Shown piece by piece: positions 8,805-17,006 of a stretch of DNA of 64,000 nucleotides (position 1 is its first letter; each line of letters starts with the position of its first letter). This stretch comes from an uncultured Christensenella sp. (GTDB lineage Bacteria; Bacillota; Clostridia; Christensenellales; Pumilibacteraceae). The notes beneath the pieces were generated by a model, which made no database searches, was not told the origin of the DNA, and worked only from the letters and a program-made list of their open reading frames with translations. The stretch covers positions 124,001 through 188,000 of the forward strand of contig CAJTPT010000002.1 of assembly GCA_910578545.1 (NCBI GenBank), written 5' to 3'. A program made the translations under genes and the position numbers.

Positions 8805-8887
8805 AAAGGTCGGTTGTATGCTCTAAAAAATGAATTTTTTTCTTCGAGATAAGACAAAATATCGGTATGAACATTCTCGGAGGGAAT

Positions 8888-10057
8888 ATGAATAAAAAAA
8901 TCTTAGGTTTTATTGCCGCTATCCTTACGGCATTAATCGCGTTTGTTCCTATTTTAAGCGTAAAGACCCGCAATGCCGTGTTTGCGGATACGCCGCAGGG
9001 CTTAGCGCAAACGTGTAAGGCGGCAATGGTGCTTGACGCCAATACGGGCGCCACAGTGTACGAAAAGAACACTAATGACAGATTGCAGATAGCGAGCATG
9101 GTAAAAATAATGACTTTATCGCTTGCTTTGGACGAAATAGAAAAACGCGGTATATCATACGACGAGGTAATTACAGCTTCTGAAAAAGCCGCGTCAATGG
9201 GTGGTTCACAGGCGTTTTTGGACGCCAACGCAAATTACAGACTTGACGAATTGCTAAAAAGCATTGTCGTTGCGTCGGCAAACGACTCATGCGTTGCCGT
9301 TGCAGAGTATCTGTTCGGCAGTGTGGACGCCTTTGTCGGCGCTATGAACGACCGAGCCGCCGCTCTCGGACTTACCGACACCAAATTCGTTAACTGTACA
9401 GGATTGCCGCAGGAAGGGCAATACAGCTGTGCCTCCGACGTTGCGGTGATGTTTAAAGACTTAATTCGTCACGAACGCTTTTTTGACTATGCCAAGGTGT
9501 GGATGTACAACTTCGAGCATCCGGGCGGACGTGTAACCGAGCTTACCAATACAAACAAGCTTATTAGATTCTATGACGGTTGCGACGGCGGAAAGACGGG
9601 TTATACGTCTGAAGCGCGCTCGTGCATAACGGTTACGGCTAAGCGCGGAGATACGCGGCTCATTTGTGTGGCTATCGGGGCGGAAAATTCCAAAACGCGA
9701 AATAAAGAAGTGTCCGAAATGCTTAACTACGGTTTTTCCAATTACAAAACAGTATACGCCGTGCATAAAGGCGACGTAATAGGCGAATATGACGTGGAAA
9801 ACGGTAAAACCGATAAGCTTACCGTAATTGCAAGCGACGATTATACCGCATTCGTCAAGAACGGCGATAAAAGCGAAATCGAACTTGAATATGATATTAA
9901 GCCTATCAAAGCGCCTATAAAGGCAGGCGACAAGGTCGGCACCGTAAATATCAAGCTTAACGGTACGGTTTGCGGTTCGGTTAACGCCGTCGCCAAGGAC
10001 GGTTGCCAAAAGAAAGGTTATTTGGATATTCTTGACGAGTTTATAGAAGAATGGTAA
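8888..10057 (+). CDS. dacF: D-alanyl-D-alanine carboxypeptidase (PBP5/DacF type)
   Basis: Serine-type D,D-carboxypeptidase that trims the terminal D-Ala of peptidoglycan stem peptides outside the membrane. It has 389 aa from the ATG at 8888, chosen because GGAGG lies at 8879-8883; an upstream in-frame ATG (8867) has no ribosome site. A signal peptide covers residues 1 to about 33. Penicillin-binding motifs are all present: SMVK (70-73), SAN (130-132) and KTG (236-238). A C-terminal beta-rich PBP5_C-like domain (about 270-370) and a short amphipathic tail follow. Lying beside spoIVB and SpoIIM-like genes, a spore-cortex role like DacF is likely, but a vegetative role is not excluded. Confidence 0.88.
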   Translation: MNKKILGFIAAILTALIAFVPILSVKTRNAVFADTPQGLAQTCKAAMVLDANTGATVYEKNTNDRLQIASMVKIMTLSLALDEIEKRGISYDEVITASEKAASMGGSQAFLDANANYRLDELLKSIVVASANDSCVAVAEYLFGSVDAFVGAMNDRAAALGLTDTKFVNCTGLPQEGQYSCASDVAVMFKDLIRHERFFDYAKVWMYNFEHPGGRVTELTNTNKLIRFYDGCDGGKTGYTSEARSCITVTAKRGDTRLICVAIGAENSKTRNKEVSEMLNYGFSNYKTVYAVHKGDVIGEYDVENGKTDKLTVIASDDYTAFVKNGDKSEIELEYDIKPIKAPIKAGDKVGTVNIKLNGTVCGSVNAVAKDGCQKKGYLDILDEFIEEW

Positions 10058-10061
10058 TGGG

Positions 10062-10091
10062 TTGACACTTTGTATGACGGTGTGGTATAAT
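10062..10091 (+). promoter_or_regulatory. Consensus promoter of rpe, predicts a leaderless mRNA
   Basis: Exact TTGACA (10062-10067) and exact TATAAT (10086-10091) with an 18-base spacer. The rpe ATG at 10098 follows the -10 by six bases, so transcription should begin at or beside the A of ATG. No Shine-Dalgarno is present. Confidence 0.8.
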
Positions 10092-10097
10092 GTCGGT

Positions 10098-10748
10098 ATG
10101 AAAACGCTTATCGCACCGTCTATACTCAGTGCCGACTTTGCCGACATGGGTAACGAAGTAAAAAATATGTCCGACGTGGGCGCGGACTGGATTCATGTAG
10201 ACGTTATGGACGGGGTGTTTGTGCCCAACCTGACTTTCGGGTTTAAAATGATAAAAGACCTTCGCCCGCTGTCGCAGCTGTTTTTTGACGTCCATCTTAT
10301 GATCAATCAACCCAAGCGATACGTAAAACGGTTTGTAGAATCGGGCGCCGACCTTGTCAGTTTCCACTACGAGGCGGAGGAAGATATTGACGGAACGATT
10401 GAAGTAATAAAGTCTGCGGGATGTCAATGCGGGCTTGCCATTAATCCGGATACGGACGTTCAAAAGATTGCGCCGTTTATATCGAAGCTCGATTTGATTT
10501 TGATTATGACTGTTTTTCCGGGATTCGGCGGTCAAAAGTTTATCGACGGCTCGCTTGAGCGGATTGGGACGGCGGCAAGACTTAGGGACAAGTACGCTAA
10601 AAACGCCGTGGTCGAGGTCGACGGCGGAGTAACAACCCTAAATGCAAAGAGTATTGTGAAAAACGGCGCTAACGTATTGGTGGCAGGCAACGCGGTGTTC
10701 GGCGCTGCTGATAGGGCGCAAGCTATCCGTGAGCTTCGTGGCGAGTAA
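10098..10748 (+). CDS. rpe: Ribulose-phosphate 3-epimerase
   Basis: Metal-dependent TIM-barrel epimerase that interconverts ribulose 5-phosphate and xylulose 5-phosphate in the pentose phosphate pathway. It has 216 aa, normal length. Motifs: APSILSADF at the N terminus, HVDVMDGVFVPNLTFG, DVHLMI, the flexible loop TVFPGFGGQKF and the phosphate-binding VEVDGG...VAGNAVFG. The frame is open upstream to 10062, but that stretch contains a perfect promoter, so the start is the ATG at 10098. Gene order rpe-spoVM-rpmB-asp23-fakA-recG matches Bacillus subtilis. Confidence 0.95.
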   Translation: MKTLIAPSILSADFADMGNEVKNMSDVGADWIHVDVMDGVFVPNLTFGFKMIKDLRPLSQLFFDVHLMINQPKRYVKRFVESGADLVSFHYEAEEDIDGTIEVIKSAGCQCGLAINPDTDVQKIAPFISKLDLILIMTVFPGFGGQKFIDGSLERIGTAARLRDKYAKNAVVEVDGGVTTLNAKSIVKNGANVLVAGNAVFGAADRAQAIRELRGE

Positions 10749-10823
10749 ATCACAACACAAAAGACAGTAACGCACTTTAAATATTATGCATACAACATAA
10801 AAGAGTGTCAATCGGAGGTGCGT

Positions 10824-10898
10824 ATGTCCAAAATAATTTGTATCAAGCTCCCTAAATTTCTGGGAAAGTTTGTCGGGCTTTTTAAACGAAATAAGTAA
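10824..10898 (+). CDS. spoVM: SpoVM, 24-residue spore coat/cortex assembly peptide
   Basis: Very small gene encoding a 24-residue peptide that contains IKLPKFLGKFVG followed by a basic tail. This aligns with the 26-residue B. subtilis SpoVM (IKLPKFLGG core), the amphipathic helix that recognises the curved outer forespore membrane and anchors the coat protein SpoIVA. A strong Shine-Dalgarno GGAGG (10814-10818) lies 5 bases before the ATG, and a terminator follows the stop. The position between rpe and reverse-strand rpmB is that of spoVM in Bacillus. A CATACAA motif at 10789-10795 might be part of a sporulation promoter, but no matching -35 was found. Confidence 0.88.
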   Translation: MSKIICIKLPKFLGKFVGLFKRNK

Positions 10899-10901
10899 TA
10901 A

Positions 10902-10930
10902 AAAATCCGAGTCGATACGGCTCGGATTTT
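10902..10930 (+). terminator. Intrinsic terminator of spoVM
   Basis: AAAATCCGAG (10902-10911) pairs with CTCGGATTTT (10921-10930) around a 9-base loop, directly after the spoVM stop. Confidence 0.8.
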
Positions 10931-10967
10931 CAATTAGAGATTTTCGTTTTAATATATTTAAGCACAA

Positions 10968-10994
10968 AAAACCCCGACCGATAATCGGGGTTTT
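10968..10994 (-). terminator. Intrinsic terminator of rpmB (symmetrical, may serve both strands)
   Basis: AAAACCCCGA (10968-10977) pairs with TCGGGGTTTT (10985-10994). On the minus strand it lies about 30 bases past the rpmB stop, and the run of A becomes the U tract. It also separates convergent spoVM and rpmB. Confidence 0.8.
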
Positions 10995-11025
10995 GTTTTG
11001 AACCGATATAAACCGAAAAAGGGAA

Positions 11026-11214
11026 TTAGTCTTCCTGTTTTTTGGCTGTACGCAAGCAACGGGTGCAAACGTATTCGTGCGACACTTTGCCGTCTACTTC
11101 GGTTGTAACCTTGTGAACGTTGGCATTGAAAGTACGCTTTGTCTTTTTATGCGAGTGGCTAACGTTGTTTCCCGCAACCTTGCCCTTACCGCAAATCGAA
11201 CATACTTTACTCAT
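11026..11214 (-). CDS. rpmB: 50S ribosomal protein L28 (zinc-binding form)
   Basis: L28 of the large ribosomal subunit, 62 aa. CSIC (residues 5-8) and a second CTRC near the C terminus form the zinc-binding C+ version. The conserved NNVSHSHKKTKR stretch is present. It is read from the minus strand between spoVM and asp23, exactly as in Bacillus. A Shine-Dalgarno (GGAGGT on the minus strand) lies about 9 bases before the ATG, a promoter is at 11258-11286, and a terminator at 10968-10994, so it is a single-gene unit. Confidence 0.96.
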   Translation of the reverse strand: MSKVCSICGKGKVAGNNVSHSHKKTKRTFNANVHKVTTEVDGKVSHEYVCTRCLRTAKKQED

Positions 11215-11257
11215 GTGTTGTGACCTCCTAACGCGGACTTAAACAAATTTCTATACC

Positions 11258-11286
11258 AATATACCACTTTTTTACCGCTTTGGCAA
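11258..11286 (-). promoter_or_regulatory. Sigma-A type promoter of rpmB
   Basis: On the minus strand: TTGCCA (11286-11281), 17-base spacer, TATATT (11263-11258), about 45 bases upstream of the rpmB start. Confidence 0.65.
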
Positions 11287-11336
11287 CGAAAATAAGCATA
11301 TTTTTACGAAAATTTTTAAAAAATAAGTAAAAACCC

Positions 11337-11365
11337 TTGCAAAATTGTTTTTAATGGGTTAAAAT
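11337..11365 (+). promoter_or_regulatory. Sigma-A type promoter of asp23-fakA
   Basis: TTGCAA (11337-11342), 17-base spacer, TAAAAT (11360-11365). It is divergent from the rpmB promoter and leaves a leader of about 35 bases with a GGAG ribosome site. Confidence 0.65.
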
Positions 11366-11406
11366 ATAAGGGTAAAAAACATATACATAATTGTTTTGGA
11401 GTGGTT

Positions 11407-11757
11407 GTGAGTGTCCATACTTCTAATGCCTACGGTAAAATAACGGTTACGGAAGACTCGATAGCGCAAGTTGCTGCCGATACGGCTTTGGATTGCTACG
11501 GAATCGTAGACCTCGTTTCCAAGACATTCTCGGATAATCTGTCCGACTTGTTCAGACGTAAAAGGTTGTCCAGAGGTGTAAACGTTTTTACAAACGGCGA
11601 CAGAATCTTTATTGATTTATATGTCATAATAAAATACGGTTTGTCCATCGAGGCTGTTGCGCAGTCGCTCAAAAAAGCGGTCAAGTACCGCGTCGAGCGC
11701 TTTTCCGGCATGGTTGTGGATACAATCAACGTACATGTTGTAGGAATTAAGGTTTAG
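11407..11757 (+). CDS. Asp23/YloU family envelope stress protein
   Basis: Asp23-domain protein (116 aa) of unknown biochemical role, linked in Firmicutes to the cell envelope and to lipid/fatty-acid-kinase genes. The domain covers most of the protein (GKITVTEDSIAQVAADTAL, then VNVFTNGDRIFIDLYVIIKYG and a VVDTINVHVVGIKV ending). The frame starts at a GTG (11401), but GGAG at 11398-11401 fits the second GTG at 11407 with 5-base spacing, so that start is preferred. It is followed after 34 bases by fakA, as in Bacillus yloU-yloV. Confidence 0.9.
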   Translation: MSVHTSNAYGKITVTEDSIAQVAADTALDCYGIVDLVSKTFSDNLSDLFRRKRLSRGVNVFTNGDRIFIDLYVIIKYGLSIEAVAQSLKKAVKYRVERFSGMVVDTINVHVVGIKV

Positions 11758-11791
11758 TCCGCAGCGGCTTCGATTTTTTTCGGAGGATACA

Positions 11792-13435
11792 ATGCAAAAA
11801 TCTATAAACGGCGCTACGTTCCGCAAAATGATAATGAACGGCGCCAAACTGCTTGACGCCAATAAGGCGCACGTCAACGAACTTAACGTTTTCCCGGTTC
11901 CCGACGGCGATACCGGTACCAATATGTCAATGACAATGCTTTCCGCCTCGAGAGAGGTTGCAAGCTGTTCGACCAACAATATGTCTGAGCTTTGCGACGC
12001 AGTCGCGCGCGGCGCGCTCCGCGGGGCGAGAGGTAACTCCGGCGTTATCTTAAGCCAAATACTTAAAGGCATGACTTCCGTACTTGCCCAAAGCTCGGAT
12101 CTTTCCGCTAAGACCTTTGCCAAAGCTTTTGCTGCGGGAACGGAAATTGCCTACAAGGCAGTTACAAAACCCAAAGAGGGTACGATACTTTCGGTCATCC
12201 GTGCGGTGTCCGAGGCGGCCGAAAAGGCGGCTAAAAAGAACGTCGAGCTTAAAGATTTCTTTACTGCGGTCATTGCGGCCGGTGAGGAAATGCTCAGACA
12301 AACCCCCGAAATGCTCCCTGTACTCAAAAAGGCGGGAGTTGTAGACGCGGGTGGCAGAGGACTTCTTATTTTGTTCCAAGGCTTCTTAAACGTTCTTTTG
12401 GGTCAGGAAGAGGACTATTCCATAGAATTTGACGATGCTTACCGCGCGGGCGGATCCAGTCCGTATGACGAGCAGGCGCATTTTAACTATACGGATCTTG
12501 CCGAAATCGAATTTGCGTACTGCACGGAATTCTTTATCGTCAATATTTACAAAAAGACTACCGAGGCCGATATAGACTTGTTCAGAGAAAAGCTTATGAA
12601 CATAGGCGACTGTGTTTTGGTTATCGGCGATCTTTCTATGGTCAAGGTTCACGTGCACTCAAATGCGCCCGGTCAAGTGTTGACTTATGCGCTCGAGCTT
12701 GGTGAACTCGATCATCTTAAGATAGAAAACATGCTTCAGCAAAACCGCGAGCTAAAAAACAAACAGCAAGAGGAATTAAAACCTTTCGGGTTGGTCGCGG
12801 TTTGTGCGGGTGACGGCCTTACGTCCATATTTAAAGATCTTTTGGTAGACAATATCATCGAAGGCGGACAGACTATGAACCCCTCGGCAGACGATATCGC
12901 AAAGGCCTGCGATGCCGTTGCCGCAAAGGACGTGTTTGTTTTCCCCAATAACAAGAATATCATTTTGGCGGCGAACCAGGCCAAGGCGCTTTCCAAGCGC
13001 ACAATTCACGTCATTCCTACAACGAATATTCCACAGGGATTGTCGGCTGTTTTGGCGTTTAATCCCGAGGATACCGTCGACGGCAACCTTGCCAACATGA
13101 ACGATGCGCTCGGCGGTGTGCGTTCCGGTTCCGTTACCTATGCTGTTCGCAAGACTCAGATCGGCAACTTCGATCTTAAGGAAGGCGATATTATCGGCAT
13201 GGACGCCAAGGATATCGTCGCAAAGGGCGACAGTGTCGGCGAAGTTACAGAACAGCTTATCGACAGAATGATGGACGACGATATCAGTTGCATCTCGCTT
13301 TACTTCGGCAACGACGTAAAAGAGGAAGAAGCCAATGCAATTGCCGCCGATCTTACCAAGAAGTATCGCGCTTGTGACGTAGACGTGCATTACGGCGGTC
13401 AACCTTTGTACTACTTTATAGTTTCGCTCGAATAA
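11792..13435 (+). CDS. fakA: Fatty acid kinase catalytic subunit FakA (DAK2 + DegV-like domains)
   Basis: YloV/FakA-type protein (547 aa): an N-terminal DAK2 (dihydroxyacetone-kinase L-like) ATP-binding domain, a middle domain and a C-terminal DegV-like domain. In Staphylococcus FakA phosphorylates fatty acids bound by FakB for entry into phospholipid synthesis. DAK2 signatures include NVFPVPDGDTGTNMSMTM and RGARGNSGVILSQIL; the middle region has VVDAGGRGLLIL and KVHVHSNAPGQ. The Shine-Dalgarno CGGAGGATAC is well placed. It is probably one transcription unit with asp23, ending at the hairpin just downstream. Confidence 0.92.
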   Translation: MQKSINGATFRKMIMNGAKLLDANKAHVNELNVFPVPDGDTGTNMSMTMLSASREVASCSTNNMSELCDAVARGALRGARGNSGVILSQILKGMTSVLAQSSDLSAKTFAKAFAAGTEIAYKAVTKPKEGTILSVIRAVSEAAEKAAKKNVELKDFFTAVIAAGEEMLRQTPEMLPVLKKAGVVDAGGRGLLILFQGFLNVLLGQEEDYSIEFDDAYRAGGSSPYDEQAHFNYTDLAEIEFAYCTEFFIVNIYKKTTEADIDLFREKLMNIGDCVLVIGDLSMVKVHVHSNAPGQVLTYALELGELDHLKIENMLQQNRELKNKQQEELKPFGLVAVCAGDGLTSIFKDLLVDNIIEGGQTMNPSADDIAKACDAVAAKDVFVFPNNKNIILAANQAKALSKRTIHVIPTTNIPQGLSAVLAFNPEDTVDGNLANMNDALGGVRSGSVTYAVRKTQIGNFDLKEGDIIGMDAKDIVAKGDSVGEVTEQLIDRMMDDDISCISLYFGNDVKEEEANAIAADLTKKYRACDVDVHYGGQPLYYFIVSLE

Positions 13436-13441
13436 TTTCAG

Positions 13442-13477
13442 CCGTGCCGACCGATCGATAAAGGTTGGCACGGTTTT
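13442..13477 (+). terminator. Probable intrinsic terminator of fakA, merged with the recG promoter region
   Basis: CCGTGCC (13442-13448) pairs with GGCACGG (13467-13473) across an 18-base loop and is followed by TTTT. The T run leads straight into TATAAT at 13477, the likely recG -10. Confidence 0.6.
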
Positions 13478-13482
13478 ATAAT
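13477..13482 (+). promoter_or_regulatory. Candidate -10 element of recG
   Basis: Exact TATAAT, ending six bases before the TTG at 13489 taken as the recG start. No convincing -35 is present at 16-18 bases upstream, where the terminator hairpin lies. Tentative. Confidence 0.4.
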
Positions 13483-13488
13483 TTTAAT

Positions 13489-15462
13489 TTGGAACTCTCG
13501 CAAATAAAAGGAATAGGCGCAAAGCGTTTGCAGTCGCTTAATGAGATGGGTATTTATACGCCGTCTGATTTGTTGTTGCATTTTCCTGATAGATACGTAG
13601 ACGTTTCCGCTAAAATCGATCGAACGCTTAACGACGGCGATACTGCTTCGTTTTTGGGTGAGCTTACTTCGCCTGCAAAGCGCGCGTATATCCGCCGCGG
13701 TCTTAACGTCGTTAACTGCACCTTTCTAAACAACGGTATTAATGTGCGGTGTTCTTGGTTTAATCAGCCTTATGCCGCACGAAATCTTGTTGTGGGCGAT
13801 AAGGTCTACGTTGTCGGCAAGGTGAAACGGTTTAAATCGGCAGTTCAAATGGTTAATCCGACGCTTTTAACGCCAGCCGACGGCGATAGTTCTATCGTGC
13901 CCGTATACAAAACTGCAATACCGTCGCGCACGTTTGAGGGCGCGGTAAAGACCGCATTGGATAATGTTAAGATAAACAGCTTTATTCCGCCGGAACTTGC
14001 GCAAAAATTCGGGCTTTTGCCGTTGCAAACGGCCATAATGCGAGTGCATTTCCCGCGCGATTTTATGGAACTTGCCGTCGCAAAGCGCTCAATCGCGATT
14101 GAAAACCTATGTTACGTTATAACTTCATATAGACTGTTAAAAGACGATAAGCGGGATTTTTCATACTTTGCACCCGTAGAAACAATAAACGAGTTTACTA
14201 ATAGTCTTCCGTATGAACTTACTGCCGAACAGCAAACGGTAGTCGAAGAAATCGTTCGCGAGCTTCGCTCGGACAAGCTTGCTAATCTACTGGTTCAGGG
14301 CGAGGTCGGTTGCGGCAAGACGGTTGTTGCGCTCGCCGCAATGTATTATGCCGCAAAAAGCGGTTTTCAGTCGGCGCTAATGGCGCCAACCGAGGTGCTT
14401 GCCCGTCAGCATTACGAAACTATGATTAGGCTTTTGGAACCTCTCGGCGTAAAAACACAGTTGCTTTGCGCGTCAATGACGGCAAAACAGCGCGAAGCGG
14501 CGCTGTTTAACATTAAATTCGGAACAGCCAAGTGTATTATCGGTACCCAATCGCTTATAAGCGACGAAACGGTTTTTGACAATCTCAGGCTCGTTATTGC
14601 AGATGAGCAACAGCGTTTCGGCGTAAATCAGCGTGCGAAATTGGAAAGCAAGGGCGGCAAAACGGACATGATTGTAATGACTGCTACGCCTATTCCGCGC
14701 ACGCTTGCGCTATCGCTTTACGGCGAGCTACAGCAGCTTGAAATTCACGAACTTCCTGCCAATAGACCCAATATCACAACGTCGCTCGTTCCGCCCGCAA
14801 AAATCGAAAATATGTATAAATACATAACGGATAAGACAGCGGTTGACGAGCGTACGTACATAATTTGCCCGCGGATAGAGGGCGGCGACGAGCAGGTTAC
14901 GGCGGTCGATGATATTTACGCCAAGCTTAAAAGAATGCCCGTTGCGCCGCTTGTCGGATGTATTCACGGAAAGATGAGAGATGCGGAAAAAAATGCAGTG
15001 ATGTCCGATTTTAAAAGCGGAAAAATCAAAATTTTGGTTTCCACAACGGTTGTGGAAGTCGGTATTGACGTTCCCGAGGCGACCACGGTTATCGTTTTTG
15101 ACGCAGAAAGGTTTGGACTTTCCCAGCTTCATCAAATTCGCGGACGCGTCGGGCGAGGTGTAAAACCGTCGTATTGCTTTTTGGTGAGCGAAAACGGATC
15201 GGAAGAAAGCAATGCGCGACTTAAAGAGTTCTGCGCGTTGTCCGATGGTTTTTCCGTATCCGAACTCGATTTTAAACTGCGCGGCGCGGGGGATTTTGTC
15301 GGACTTAAACAGCACGGAAACGGTAGTCTTGAGATTGACGCCAATATTATTGAAAGATCCAGGGGATTATCGGACGCGATTATTTCCGACTCAAGCGTAT
15401 CTAAAGCTGTTTTAGACTCGCTTAAAGCTCCCGAATTTATTAAATCGGTTACAATGAACTGA
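13489..15462 (+). CDS. recG: ATP-dependent DNA helicase RecG
   Basis: Branch-migrating helicase that reverses stalled forks and processes Holliday junctions; 657 aa from the chosen start. It has an N-terminal wedge/OB domain, then helicase motifs: Walker A GEVGCGKTVVAL, APTEVLARQHY, DEQQRFG (Walker B box), TATPIPRTLAL, and the C-terminal QIRGRVGRG. The frame is open back to a TTG at 13465, but that TTG lies in the terminator hairpin. The TTG at 13489 gives an N terminus (MELSQIKGIG) that aligns with RecG homologues and lies six bases after a TATAAT. There is no Shine-Dalgarno, so initiation may be leaderless. It is followed by comEC after one base. Confidence 0.93.
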   Translation: MELSQIKGIGAKRLQSLNEMGIYTPSDLLLHFPDRYVDVSAKIDRTLNDGDTASFLGELTSPAKRAYIRRGLNVVNCTFLNNGINVRCSWFNQPYAARNLVVGDKVYVVGKVKRFKSAVQMVNPTLLTPADGDSSIVPVYKTAIPSRTFEGAVKTALDNVKINSFIPPELAQKFGLLPLQTAIMRVHFPRDFMELAVAKRSIAIENLCYVITSYRLLKDDKRDFSYFAPVETINEFTNSLPYELTAEQQTVVEEIVRELRSDKLANLLVQGEVGCGKTVVALAAMYYAAKSGFQSALMAPTEVLARQHYETMIRLLEPLGVKTQLLCASMTAKQREAALFNIKFGTAKCIIGTQSLISDETVFDNLRLVIADEQQRFGVNQRAKLESKGGKTDMIVMTATPIPRTLALSLYGELQQLEIHELPANRPNITTSLVPPAKIENMYKYITDKTAVDERTYIICPRIEGGDEQVTAVDDIYAKLKRMPVAPLVGCIHGKMRDAEKNAVMSDFKSGKIKILVSTTVVEVGIDVPEATTVIVFDAERFGLSQLHQIRGRVGRGVKPSYCFLVSENGSEESNARLKEFCALSDGFSVSELDFKLRGAGDFVGLKQHGNGSLEIDANIIERSRGLSDAIISDSSVSKAVLDSLKAPEFIKSVTMN

Positions 15463-15463
15463 C

Positions 15464-17005
15464 ATGAAAGGAAAACTGATTAACTTTCGTGCATTTCTCG
15501 TCATAGCGATTTCGGTGACCGCCGCCGTGTTTTGCGTATATCTTTATATGTATAACACTGTTGCCGGCTTGACTGTCGGTATTATTTATATATTGCTTTT
15601 AGCGGGTGTAACCGTATATTTTGTGTTTAGATTTTGCCGTAACGTAGTAAGGCTTACTGTCGTTATTTCTTTTGTGCTTGCCACAGCACTGTGCGTTAGT
15701 GCTTTTACAGTTGGTGTAGTTGTCGGGGATAAGTGGCATGACGGGCTTAGTTATGAGGGGTACGGGACCGTTTCGGGCAGAGTTTGTGCGGTTAACGTTT
15801 CCGCAGGCACGTATAGGATCGATCTTGACGAATTGCACATAAACGGACGGGCGTTAAGCGGAATAATGCGCGTTTCCGTCGTTGCCGAGGATAATAATAT
15901 CGCCGATTTAGTCCGATGTGGCGACCGTTTGCAGTTTGGTGCAACTGTACGTGCCGTTAAAATTACGGACGGCGGAAAAGTGAACGGTACAGCATACCGC
16001 ACCGACATCAGATATAATACAACAGTTAAATCGAACGGCATAATTATGTCCGTCGGCAAGCCGAAACCTATAGAAAGCTTTTTAATATCGTTAAAGTCAC
16101 TTCTTACCGAAAATATGGGCGAGCGGTACGGAAATATAGCATTTGCTATGCTGACTGGCGATAAACACGATTTGAATAACGGTGTGTTCGGCTATTATTC
16201 GGCGGCGGGGCTGGGGCATATAATGGCGGTTTCCGGTTTGCATATCGGCTTTTTTATCTTGCTGTTAAATCTTATAATGCGCAGACTATCTAAAAAAGTA
16301 CGCTATCCGATAATGGCTTGCGTGTTGATGGCATACGTCGTTCTTGCCGATTTTTCGCCGAGTATAATTCGTGCAGTGATAATGGCTATTATTGCCGGTA
16401 TAGGAATATTGATAGGCGGAAGGCGTGATTTGCTTTCGTCGCTTTGCTGCGCATATTCGCTTTTGCTTGCAGTCAAGCCGTTGTATATGTTTGAAGCGGG
16501 GTTTTTGATGAGCTTCGGCGCGCTCTTCGGAATAGCGTTGTTCGCAAACTCTGTCAAGCGTTTTTTGGTAAAACACAGGGCGAACAAGAAGGTGGCGAGC
16601 GGGATAGGCGGCGCCGTGTCTGCTTCCGTAGGTATACTACCCGCACAAATATACTTTTTCCGTTCTGTAAACGTTTTGTCCGTGTTGATAAACGTATTTG
16701 TTATTCCTTACGTTTCGATTGTGTTTATCGCTATTTTGTGCATTTTGCCCGTTGCGGCTATACCGGGTTGCGGGCAAGCGCTTATCGTATGCAAATATCT
16801 GCTGGCATTTTTGGATAATTTGGCTTACGGACTATCTAAAATGCCTTATGCCGTAATTATGTTACATTCGGCTTGGCAGGTGTTTTTGTGTTATCCGATA
16901 TACTTTTTCGGCAGTGAATATATTATGCTTAAAAAAGGTAAAACCGCCGTAGGATTGTATTCCGCGGCGGTTTGTATTGCCATTATTTGCGTGTGTTCGC
17001 TTTAA
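15464..17005 (+). CDS. ComEC/Rec2 competence-type membrane channel, lacking the metallo-beta-lactamase domain
   Basis: Polytopic membrane protein (513 aa) of the ComEC family, which forms the inner-membrane channel for single-stranded DNA uptake. There are two or three N-terminal membrane segments, a soluble OB-like DUF4131 region (about 85-200), then the Competence domain with the signature GHIMAVSGLHIGFFILLL and about seven further membrane segments. The protein ends there. The C-terminal metallo-beta-lactamase domain of the full-length ~750-aa form is absent, and no separate one lies nearby. It starts one base after the recG stop and converges tail-to-tail with a lipoprotein gene with only one base between stops. 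Confidence 0.85.
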   Translation: MKGKLINFRAFLVIAISVTAAVFCVYLYMYNTVAGLTVGIIYILLLAGVTVYFVFRFCRNVVRLTVVISFVLATALCVSAFTVGVVVGDKWHDGLSYEGYGTVSGRVCAVNVSAGTYRIDLDELHINGRALSGIMRVSVVAEDNNIADLVRCGDRLQFGATVRAVKITDGGKVNGTAYRTDIRYNTTVKSNGIIMSVGKPKPIESFLISLKSLLTENMGERYGNIAFAMLTGDKHDLNNGVFGYYSAAGLGHIMAVSGLHIGFFILLLNLIMRRLSKKVRYPIMACVLMAYVVLADFSPSIIRAVIMAIIAGIGILIGGRRDLLSSLCCAYSLLLAVKPLYMFEAGFLMSFGALFGIALFANSVKRFLVKHRANKKVASGIGGAVSASVGILPAQIYFFRSVNVLSVLINVFVIPYVSIVFIAILCILPVAAIPGCGQALIVCKYLLAFLDNLAYGLSKMPYAVIMLHSAWQVFLCYPIYFFGSEYIMLKKGKTAVGLYSAAVCIAIICVCSL

Positions 17006-17006
17006 A

